From assembly GCA_903843315.1 (NCBI GenBank), contig CAIMPQ010000217.1, forward strand, positions 1-7,341: a DNA stretch of 7,341 nt, in the 5' to 3' direction. The notes beneath the pieces are model-generated. The model was given only the letters and a program-made list of their open reading frames with translations, searched no databases and was not told the DNA's origin. This DNA is from an uncultured beta proteobacterium. GTDB taxonomy: Bacteria > Pseudomonadota > Gammaproteobacteria > Burkholderiales > Burkholderiaceae. Positions 1 through 5,296 of this stretch are shown here, piece by piece. Every line of letters starts with the position of its first letter. Within the stretch, counting starts at the first letter, position 1. The position numbers and the translations under genes were made by a program.

Positions 1-76
1 GGTGGGTAGAGGGTTTATCACCTACATTCACCATATGGGCTTGGCCGCTATCATCAAAATGAGTTAGTTTGTTCAT
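1..76 (-). CDS. moaC: MoaC, cyclic pyranopterin monophosphate synthase (N-terminal 25 residues only)
   Basis: Reading the minus strand from the ATG at 76 gives 25 codons that run off the left edge of the window, beginning MNKLTHFDDSGQAHMV. This matches the start of MoaC, where E. coli has a similar LTH...G.AHMV...K segment. In the known family MoaC works with MoaA to convert GTP to cyclic pyranopterin monophosphate, the first stage of molybdenum cofactor synthesis in the cytoplasm. The catalytic residues lie beyond the window, so they cannot be checked. No convincing Shine-Dalgarno precedes the ATG. The gene diverges from the M48 protease, with only 23 bp between the two start codons. Identification rests on a short but distinctive N-terminus. 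Confidence 0.82.
   Translation of the reverse strand, partial: MNKLTHFDDSGQAHMVNVGDKPSTH
27..54 (+). promoter_or_regulatory. Candidate sigma-70 promoter for the M48 protease, inside moaC
   Basis: TTCACC (27-32), a 16-base spacer and TATCAT (49-54) resemble -35 and -10 elements. They would start a transcript near 61, about 40 bases before the protease ATG. The 23-bp gap between the divergent genes is too short for a promoter plus leader, so each promoter has to lie inside the neighbouring gene or give a nearly leaderless mRNA. This is a by-eye match to a loose consensus only. A competing pair, TTGTTC (69-74) and TATAGG (93-98), would start transcription at or after the ATG. Confidence 0.25.
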
Positions 77-99
77 GGGATAAGTTTTACCATATAGGG

Positions 100-1803
100 A
101 TGCAGGAAATAAAGTCAGCAAGAAAAACCTTCTATTTAAAGCGTATTTTGGCCGCTCAGCTTATGCTGGGATTGGCTAGTTCAGGCATTCCCCCTTCTCA
201 TGCTGCTCCTGCGAGCGGGGATGTGGTGGTGGAAGGAAATTCGGCTGCTCTTCAGAATATCGGACGAGCTATACAATCGCCAGATGCTCGCCCTACGAAT
301 ACTCCCACACGCAATACTTTTCAAGGCCAGCCTAATGTTGTTTTGCCAGATATGGGTGACCCAGGCGGAGATGTTCTAGGTCGACTGGATGAACGCAGAT
401 ATGGCGAAATGATCATGCGCCAGATTCGCCCAGACGCTGATTATTCAAATGACTTACCTCTATATGATTTCTTAAACCAAATGGAGCGCCGTCTCTTACA
501 AGCTGCTAAAAAATTGCAGCTTGGAGGTGCAAATGAACAGGGGAGTGGTGCTTATAACTTTGAAGTATTTGCCGTGAAAGATAGCAGTATCAATGCGTTT
601 GCTTTACCTGGCGGCTTTATAGGTTTTCATACGGGATTGATAGTGACAGCTGACACTGATTCTGAGGTGGCTTCCGTGATGGGACATGAGACTGGTCACG
701 TTTTGCAGCGTCATCTTGCTCGGCAAATGGATCAGCAGGCTACTAATACAATGATTGCTCTTGCCGGCATGGTGCTTGGTGCCTTAGCCATGTCACGTAA
801 TCCCTCGGCTGGAGCAGGCTTAATGCAAGGGGGTCAGGCAGCCGCTATTAGTAATCAGTTGTCGTATTCGAGAGATGCTGAGCGTGAAGCTGACCGCATT
901 GGATTTCAGATTCTGGATGCAAGTGGATATGACGTTAATGGCGCTCCTGGCTTTTTCCAGCGATTACAAAAGGCTACAGGAATTATGGATAAGGGAGGCC
1001 CGCCTTCCTATGTCCGTACTCATCCTTTAACTACAGATCGAATAGCAGATATGCAAGATAGAGCGAGAACTGTTCCTCCACGGACTGTGCCTACTGCGAT
1101 AGAGTTTTATTTTATTAAGGCGCGAGCTCGCATGGAGCAGGCTGGAACCTCTAGCGGTATGTACGACCTGAAAAACACCTTTGAGAGCTTTAGTAAGCAA
1201 GCACAGGTAGGAAGACAAATGGAAGGTTTCTATGGTTTAGCGCTCATTGCGCAGCGCCAAGGAAAGATTGATCAAGCAGAAACCTATTTGGCACAGGCCC
1301 GAAATTTAGCTCAGGTTGCTAGTGCTCCTGGATCACCCATTCAAAGACAAAGTTTATCTTTGGATATCACTGCCTCTGAGTTAGCTCTAGCTAAGGGTAG
1401 GGGCGAAGAAGCATTACAAATTGCACAAGCAACTTTACGCGCCTATCCACAGTCTTATGCTGCAGGTGCAGCTATGGTGAACGCCTATTTAAAGTTAGGG
1501 CGTACCAATGATGCGATTGCTTGGCTTAAAGCGCGAACAAGAACACAGCCAAATGAGGTCGTATGGTGGTCTTTATTATCCTCTGCCTACGATCAGGCAA
1601 AAAATGTCCCCATGCGACACTATGCTTTAGGTGAAAAGTACGCACTGGAAGGGGCTTGGCCATCGGCTATTGAGCAATTAAAGATTGCTCGTTCTGCAGG
1701 TAGCGCTGATTATTATCAGGGCTCCAGTATTGATGCTCGTCTACGTGAAATGCAAAGACAGTATCAAGATGAGCTTAAAGAACAGAAAAAAAATCCTGTT
1801 TAA
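100..1803 (+). CDS. Exported M48 metalloprotease with TPR-like C-terminal region (BepA/YfgC-like)
   Basis: This 567-residue protein is predicted to be a periplasmic zinc protease. The N-terminus has a basic stretch (KSARKTFYLKR) and a hydrophobic core (about residues 16-30), and is likely cleaved near SHA-A or APA-S (residues 35-38). There is no lipobox cysteine. The peptidase domain (about 105-330) has HETGH at 196-200 and an ExxAD motif starting at E261. The 65-residue spacing between H196 and E261 matches that of the E. coli BepA ligands H136 and E201. H308, in a THPL motif, probably corresponds to BepA's regulatory H246 'histidine switch'. Residues 330-560 are helical and repeat-like, consistent with TPRs that in BepA contact outer-membrane assembly partners. 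E. coli BepA promotes LptD maturation and degrades stalled outer-membrane proteins; that role is inferred here. BepA is shorter (487 residues), and the extra length is partly a low-complexity linker (about 39-90). There is no Shine-Dalgarno at the ATG and no upstream in-frame ATG. Confidence 0.9.
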   Translation: MQEIKSARKTFYLKRILAAQLMLGLASSGIPPSHAAPASGDVVVEGNSAALQNIGRAIQSPDARPTNTPTRNTFQGQPNVVLPDMGDPGGDVLGRLDERRYGEMIMRQIRPDADYSNDLPLYDFLNQMERRLLQAAKKLQLGGANEQGSGAYNFEVFAVKDSSINAFALPGGFIGFHTGLIVTADTDSEVASVMGHETGHVLQRHLARQMDQQATNTMIALAGMVLGALAMSRNPSAGAGLMQGGQAAAISNQLSYSRDAEREADRIGFQILDASGYDVNGAPGFFQRLQKATGIMDKGGPPSYVRTHPLTTDRIADMQDRARTVPPRTVPTAIEFYFIKARARMEQAGTSSGMYDLKNTFESFSKQAQVGRQMEGFYGLALIAQRQGKIDQAETYLAQARNLAQVASAPGSPIQRQSLSLDITASELALAKGRGEEALQIAQATLRAYPQSYAAGAAMVNAYLKLGRTNDAIAWLKARTRTQPNEVVWWSLLSSAYDQAKNVPMRHYALGEKYALEGAWPSAIEQLKIARSAGSADYYQGSSIDARLREMQRQYQDELKEQKKNPV

Positions 1804-1819
1804 GCATTAAGGTTTAGGA
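1786..1819 (-). terminator. Possible weak intrinsic terminator for the minus-strand cluster
   Basis: TCCT (1794-1797) and TTAA (1800-1803) pair with TTAA (1807-1810) and AGGA (1816-1819), around a 3-base loop and an asymmetric internal bulge. Read on the minus strand, this weak hairpin is followed by eight T residues, the complement of A 1786-1793. That is the layout of a Rho-independent terminator. The stem is AT-rich and poorly paired, so this is tentative. It overlaps the last codons and stop of the converging protease gene, because the two genes end only 3 bp apart. Confidence 0.28.
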
Positions 1820-2418
1820 CTTTGGCTGTAGTGAAATCGAGCACTAAGTTCGTTGGAGTGGACAGGATCCAATGCTAATTGCTTCCCATGCCAATTCCAG
1901 GAGCCACCAAAGCTACAAGCTTCTTCACGCAAATTTGCTAACTCAGAAAACAGATCTAAGTCGTGGTCGTGTAAGAGAGCAACGCTGAGATGATCTGATT
2001 TAGAGAAATCTTTACCGTGAGTTTCATTCATTACTTGATTAATCAGGCCAACAATATAAATATGTCCACTTTCATCGCTTAAGGCAGCATGGGGCTCAAC
2101 ATGAGTTTGGCATTGGGTAGCCAGCTGCAAGCCTTGTTCAGTTGGCATTAATCTGGCTATCCAGGGCGTGGCATCTAGCGTGATAAAGACTCGTTGTGGC
2201 CCATTCTGAAAAAAGTATCTTCCTAGCTCATCGACTGCATAGTTTCTGGAGATAAATTCATTTAAGGCCGTATGTTGAATGACTTGACCTGGCAATTTAT
2301 TAAGTTGAGCAAATTCATCACGCATGCGCCACTGGCCACGTCGATCTAATGCGAGCCAGCCAAAGCAATCTGGCACATTAGGCCACTTGATGAGCGATCG
2401 TAGCACTTGCTCATCCAT
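1807..2418 (-). CDS. Conserved betaproteobacterial protein of unknown function (DUF2944/DUF2946-type)
   Basis: This 203-residue soluble protein has no signal peptide and no membrane segment. I recognise the N-terminal signature KWPNVPDCFGWL (11-22) and the segment GRYFFQNGPQRVFITLD (66-82) as typical of an uncharacterised family widespread in Burkholderiales. My recollection of the DUF number (2944 or 2946) is uncertain. Other visible features are a histidine/aspartate-rich LLHDHDLDLF stretch (148-157) and a tryptophan-rich GGSWNWHG (171-178). No catalytic motif is recognisable. The start follows the upstream stop by only 8 bp and has no Shine-Dalgarno, which suggests translational coupling to the NTF2-like gene. 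It is the last gene of the cluster and converges on the protease gene. Function unknown. Confidence 0.8.
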   Translation of the reverse strand: MDEQVLRSLIKWPNVPDCFGWLALDRRGQWRMRDEFAQLNKLPGQVIQHTALNEFISRNYAVDELGRYFFQNGPQRVFITLDATPWIARLMPTEQGLQLATQCQTHVEPHAALSDESGHIYIVGLINQVMNETHGKDFSKSDHLSVALLHDHDLDLFSELANLREEACSFGGSWNWHGKQLALDPVHSNELSARFHYSQSPKP

Positions 2419-2426
2419 GGCGAAAT

Positions 2427-2861
2427 CTAATGCAGGCCATGTGGTGTGGAGGGTGCGTCAAAAGTATCTTCGGTTGAACGACTAGCATGTAGGTGAGCAA
2501 TTCTCCAGCCTTGACTGTCTTGCAGAAGAACTAGAGTGATATTCAGAAAAAACTCTGCCTCTATTTGGTCGGCCTTGAGATGAACTGCTTCTGTGGTGTC
2601 ATAGATCGAGGCACCCAAGATTGAGTGACTGATGCAAGCGATTGGCTCAAGAAATAAAGGCTGCTTAGACAGCAACCTTTCTAAGCCCTGACGAATTTCT
2701 GCATGACCACTTAGGCGATGACCTTCGGGAAGCACGCAGGTAATAGAGTCATCATCCAACCAAACATCCAAGGCACCTTGCACATCGCGATGACGTAAAG
2801 CATCCCGCCATGCGTCCACTACTTCATCGGCATTGTGAAAGAGTCTGGCAAGTTTGGTCAT
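2427..2861 (-). CDS. NTF2/SnoaL-like fold protein, ketosteroid-isomerase-type
   Basis: The 144-residue protein has the layout of the small cone-shaped alpha+beta NTF2-like (SnoaL/DUF4440) family. An N-terminal helix (DEVVDAWRDALRHRD, 12-26) leads to a DDDSITCVLPEG strand (36-47), an H-x-E-I-R segment (53-57), and the characteristic final strand GWRIAHLHAS (118-127). Family members are small-molecule isomerases, cyclases, hydrolases or simple binding proteins, and nothing here shows which substrate, if any, is used. No export signal is present. A Shine-Dalgarno AGGGA (2874-2870) lies 8 bases before the ATG. The gene sits 22 bp after waaF and 8 bp before the unknown gene, so co-transcription is likely. 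The fold call is fairly secure and the function is not known. Confidence 0.8.
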   Translation of the reverse strand: MTKLARLFHNADEVVDAWRDALRHRDVQGALDVWLDDDSITCVLPEGHRLSGHAEIRQGLERLLSKQPLFLEPIACISHSILGASIYDTTEAVHLKADQIEAEFFLNITLVLLQDSQGWRIAHLHASRSTEDTFDAPSTPHGLH

Positions 2862-2883
2862 CGCTAGTTTCCCTGAGCGGTAA

Positions 2884-3912
2884 TTACAAGGTATTGAGTG
2901 TAGCCAAAACTTGTTCTGGCAATATGTCTTTTAGGCACTTTAAGTGACCTAGCGGACATTCCCTTTTGTGGCACGGACTACACGGCATATTAAGCCAAAT
3001 GACTTGCGCTTTATTGGATAGAGGTGGCGTATGAGCAGGGTCACTAGAACCAAAGATCGCTACCTGAGGGACTTTTAAGGCTGCTGCAATATGCATGAGA
3101 CCCGAGTCATTGCTGATGACGGCTTTGCTTTTTCCAATGAGAGCAATCGCTTCATCTAAGGATGTGCTCCCGCACCAGTTATGGATATTTTTTGCATGAT
3201 CTGCTTGTGAAAGGATTTCTTGAGCGATCGCTTCGTCACTTTTACTGCCAAGAAGAATGACCTGGCTACTTGAATCTTGATCAATCAGGCTGGAGGCCAG
3301 TTTTGCAAAGTAGTCTGATGGCCATCGTTTGCTTGGTCCATATTCAGCACCTGGGCAAATTACATAAAGAGGTCCAGTAGGAATGTGAGCATCTTGTAGT
3401 TTGCGTTCTACGGATTCTTTTGCGGGCAGCGAAACATTGAGTATGGGCGTTAATCCAATCGCTGGGTTGGACTCATCATCGAGAAGTTGAAGCAGGGCTT
3501 GATAGTGCTTCACCATTGGTGGGCGATTTAATTTACTTGGATTATCTAGTGATAAATTAATTAAGCCAATGCGAAATTCACCGCGATATCCAATACGAAA
3601 TGGAATATTGGCTAGCCAAGGAATAAGTGCTGATTTAAGGCTATTGGGTAAGACAAAACAGGCTTGATAATTTTTAGCTTGAAGCTGCTTCGCTAAGTTC
3701 TTTCTTAGACCCCATTGCAATTGTTTGTGCTCAAACTTTGCTTCGATAACCTCATTTACTTCAGAACACGCTCGATAAATTGGGGCTACCCAAGTACTGG
3801 CAAGGACATCAATCTTTGAATTTGGATAGAGCGCTTTGAGGCTTGCAAGCAGAGGCTGAGTCATGACTGCATCCCCAATCCAGTTTGGGGCGATGATCAG
3901 AATACCTTGCAT
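2884..3912 (-). CDS. waaF: WaaF (RfaF), ADP-heptose:LPS heptosyltransferase II
   Basis: This cytoplasmic GT-B glycosyltransferase of family GT9 adds the second L-glycero-D-manno-heptose to the LPS inner core from ADP-heptose. It has 342 residues, close to the 348 of E. coli WaaF. The N-terminal domain starts with the family signature PNWIGDAVM (9-17), where D14 corresponds to the putative catalytic aspartate. The C-terminal domain carries CPGAEYGPSKRWP (186-198), with the sugar-nucleotide-binding lysine at K195, then NDSGLMHIAAAL (268-279) and FGSSDPAHTPP (287-297). A cysteine-rich tail (C311, C314, C319, C326) with CSPCHKRECPLGHLKC is typical of WaaF rather than WaaC. A GGGA Shine-Dalgarno (3924-3921) lies 8 bases before the ATG, directly after an unusual inverted-repeat element. 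The gene is third in the ilvE-led cluster. Confidence 0.94.
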   Translation of the reverse strand: MQGILIIAPNWIGDAVMTQPLLASLKALYPNSKIDVLASTWVAPIYRACSEVNEVIEAKFEHKQLQWGLRKNLAKQLQAKNYQACFVLPNSLKSALIPWLANIPFRIGYRGEFRIGLINLSLDNPSKLNRPPMVKHYQALLQLLDDESNPAIGLTPILNVSLPAKESVERKLQDAHIPTGPLYVICPGAEYGPSKRWPSDYFAKLASSLIDQDSSSQVILLGSKSDEAIAQEILSQADHAKNIHNWCGSTSLDEAIALIGKSKAVISNDSGLMHIAAALKVPQVAIFGSSDPAHTPPLSNKAQVIWLNMPCSPCHKRECPLGHLKCLKDILPEQVLATLNTL

Positions 3913-3924
3913 GTGATGTATCCC

Positions 3925-3952
3925 GACTCAGCGCCTTAGAGTCAGGCGCTGA
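3925..3952 (-). promoter_or_regulatory. Interleaved inverted repeats abutting the waaF ribosome-binding site
   Basis: In the 46-bp gap between the zinc-finger gene and waaF, TCAGCGCC (3928-3935) is perfectly complementary to GGCGCTGA (3945-3952), across a 9-base loop. Within the same 28 bases GACTC (3925-3929) is complementary to GAGTC (3939-3943), also across 9 bases. The two stems interleave in an A-B-A'-B' order and cannot both form at full length. In the minus-strand transcript the element ends directly against the GGGA Shine-Dalgarno of waaF, and the shorter stem could extend by a G-U pair into its first base. There is no T-tract, so a terminator is unlikely. The pairing is seen directly; a role in waaF translation or mRNA stability is inference. 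Confidence 0.55.
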
Positions 3953-3958
3953 TAAGGC

Positions 3959-4147
3959 TTAGTGCCCGTGTGGCTCAGTGCCGGGAATGAGTTTGTAATC
4001 AGCACCGCAATACGGGCACTTCGCTTCCCCGGTTTTGGTGATGTCCAAGAAAACTCGTGGATGCGAATTCCAGGCTGGTGTTTTGTTAGTTGGGCAATGT
4101 AATGGTAGATCTTTGCCATCCACCATTACTACTTGAGCTTGAGTCAT
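3959..4147 (-). CDS. Small CHCC zinc-finger protein (zf-CHCC, NDUFS6-like)
   Basis: This 62-residue protein contains a single zinc-finger domain. The likely metal ligands are C18, H29, C44 and C47, in LHCP, SHPRVFLD and AKCPYCGADY contexts. This C-H-C-C pattern matches Pfam family zf-CHCC, which is related to the zinc-binding part of mitochondrial complex I subunit NDUFS6. The bacterial versions are not well characterised. I chose the ATG at 4147 because AGGAAG (4159-4154) sits 6 bases before it. The reading frame extends upstream to a TTG at 4168, but that codon would leave only 3 bp after ilvE, lacks its own Shine-Dalgarno, and adds a non-domain MATRKQN-like prefix. It lies 24 bp after ilvE and 46 bp before waaF, apparently in one operon. 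Confidence 0.88.
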   Translation of the reverse strand: MTQAQVVMVDGKDLPLHCPTNKTPAWNSHPRVFLDITKTGEAKCPYCGADYKLIPGTEPHGH

Positions 4148-4153
4148 GTTCTG

Positions 4154-4159
4154 CTTCCT
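4154..4159 (-). promoter_or_regulatory. Shine-Dalgarno that fixes the zinc-finger protein start
   Basis: On the minus strand AGGAAG is spaced 6 bases from the ATG at 4147. It lies downstream of the alternative TTG codon at 4168, so it can only serve the ATG. This supports the 62-residue product over the 69-residue one. Confidence 0.7.
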
Positions 4160-4171
4160 AGTTGCCAAATA

Positions 4172-5095
4172 TTATTTAACGTAAGTGAGCCACGATTTGT
4201 ATTGATCGCTTCTTCCGTATACGGCATCAAAATAGGTTTTCTGAATTTTTTCCGTAATTGGGCCGCGCTTGCCATCGCCAATTGTGCGATCATCTAGCTC
4301 ACGAATTGGGGTAACTTCAGCGGCCGTTCCAGTAAAGAAGGCTTCATCAGCAGAATAAATTTCATCGCGCGTGATGCGTTTTTCGCGCAACTCAAGACCG
4401 AGATCTTTCACAATATCAATGATGGAATCACGAGTGATACCATCTAAGCAAGAAGCTAAGTCAGGGGTGTAAACAATGCCATCACTCACCATGAAAACGT
4501 TCTCTCCAGAACCTTCAGAGACATAACCCTCTGTATCCAGCAATAATGCTTCATCGTACCCATTGGCAGTTACTTCTTGGTTAGCCAAAATAGAGTTGAT
4601 GTAATAACCAGAGGCCTTAGCACGCACGAGGGACGAATTCACAAAGTGGCGAGTAAAGGAGGAGGTTTTAACCCGAATACCTTTGTTGAGGCCATCCTCT
4701 CCTAGATAGGCTCCCCATTCCCAGGCAGCAATAGCTGTGTGAATAGTATTGCCTTTAGGAGAAATTCCGAGTTTTTGGGAGCCAATAAAGATAATTGGGC
4801 GGATATAGCAAGCTTCGAGCTTATTGCTATTCACCACATCAATAATCGCTTTGGTAATCTCTTCAGGGCTATAAGGCATGCTCATCTGAAAGATCTTAGT
4901 GCCATTAAAAAGGCGCTTTACGTGCTCCGGAAGGCGGAAAATAGCGGTACCTTGAGGAGTTTTATAAGCACGAATGCCCTCAAAAACCCCCATTCCGTAA
5001 TGGAGGCTATGGGTTAGGACGTGAATATTTGCTTCGCGCCAAGGAACTAGCTTCCCATCGGACCAAATGAAGCCATCGCGGTCGGACATCGACAT
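4172..5095 (-). CDS. ilvE: Branched-chain amino acid aminotransferase
   Basis: IlvE is a PLP-dependent fold-type IV transaminase. It performs the last step of isoleucine, leucine and valine synthesis by transferring the amino group of glutamate to the matching 2-oxo acid in the cytoplasm. The protein has 307 residues (E. coli 309). Visible family hallmarks are HYGMGVFEGIRAY (32-44), YIRPIIF (97-103), and K160 in VRAKASGYY, the Schiff-base lysine equivalent to E. coli K159. Also present are E194 in YVSEGSGEN (pyridine nitrogen contact), GITRDS (219-224) and FFTGTAAEVTPIR (253-265). The start is the first of two nearby in-frame ATGs (5095 and 5089), because AAAGG (5108-5104) lies 8 bases before 5095. 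It is the first gene of the minus-strand cluster, divergent from pgk. No leader peptide or attenuator typical of branched-chain genes was found upstream. Confidence 0.95.
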   Translation of the reverse strand: MSMSDRDGFIWSDGKLVPWREANIHVLTHSLHYGMGVFEGIRAYKTPQGTAIFRLPEHVKRLFNGTKIFQMSMPYSPEEITKAIIDVVNSNKLEACYIRPIIFIGSQKLGISPKGNTIHTAIAAWEWGAYLGEDGLNKGIRVKTSSFTRHFVNSSLVRAKASGYYINSILANQEVTANGYDEALLLDTEGYVSEGSGENVFMVSDGIVYTPDLASCLDGITRDSIIDIVKDLGLELREKRITRDEIYSADEAFFTGTAAEVTPIRELDDRTIGDGKRGPITEKIQKTYFDAVYGRSDQYKSWLTYVK

Positions 5096-5147
5096 TTTTT
5101 CTACCTTTGTTGTATCAGTTAAATCCGGTTAATCGGGGCGCTCGGAC

Positions 5148-5165
5148 AAGGGGAGGATGCCCCTT
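5148..5165 (-). promoter_or_regulatory. Small perfect inverted repeat in the ilvE leader
   Basis: AAGGGG (5148-5153) and CCCCTT (5160-5165) form a perfect 6-bp stem around a 6-base loop. No T-tract follows in either direction, so it is not an intrinsic terminator. It lies about 50 bases before the ilvE start and could be a leader hairpin, an operator, or chance. Nothing in the sequence tells these apart. Confidence 0.3.
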
Positions 5166-5227
5166 AGGCCCAAAATACCTCTAAGCTCCTATTGTAGAGC
5201 AGGTGGCGAAGTCGAATACATCGGACC

Positions 5228-5258
5228 TTGAGGGTTGTAAGTCTAGACGATTTAGAAT
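5228..5258 (+). promoter_or_regulatory. Candidate sigma-70 promoter for pgk-pyk
   Basis: TTGAGG (5228-5233) and TAGAAT (5253-5258) match four of six and five of six bases of the -35 and -10 consensus, with a longish 19-base spacer. Transcription would begin near 5265, giving a leader of about 30 bases before the chosen pgk ATG. If this is right, the in-frame codon at 5228 cannot be the pgk start because it lies within the promoter. By-eye call only. Confidence 0.35.
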
Positions 5259-5296
5259 GGAGCATTCCCCACAAACCTCTTTATTTGCCAAATCTC

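Larger units (their letters stand above)
5096..5296. promoter_or_regulatory. Divergent ilvE/pgk intergenic region
   Basis: This 201-bp gap must hold the promoters of the minus-strand cluster and of pgk-pyk. For pgk, a possible promoter is described separately. For ilvE, the best -10 look-alike is TACAAT on the minus strand (5196-5191), but no good -35 is properly spaced from it, so the ilvE start is unresolved. The minus-strand leader would then be about 90 bases and contain a small GC-rich hairpin (5148-5165). I see no tRNA, no small ORF with a Shine-Dalgarno, and no recognised riboswitch. Confidence 0.5.

Noticed and set aside
1027..1218. A 63-residue minus-strand open frame inside the M48 protease gene
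   Set aside because: It lies antisense to the protease reading frame, which is continuous and motif-bearing, and has no supporting signal.
3928..4119. A 63-residue open frame overlapping the zinc-finger gene in another frame
   Set aside because: The overlapping frame encodes a clear CHCC domain with a good Shine-Dalgarno; this one has neither.
4739..5017. A 92-residue open frame on the plus strand inside ilvE
   Set aside because: It overlaps the conserved IlvE N-terminal half on the opposite strand and has no ribosome-binding site or recognisable domain.
5096..5227. A branched-chain amino acid attenuator or leader peptide before ilvE
   Set aside because: No short ORF rich in Leu, Ile or Val codons and no hairpin followed by a T-tract was found; only a 6-bp stem without a T-tract is present.
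5228..5296. A 23-residue N-terminal extension of Pgk from the TTG at 5228
   Set aside because: There is no ribosome-binding site, the codon overlaps the best promoter candidate, and the residues do not resemble Pgk N-termini.
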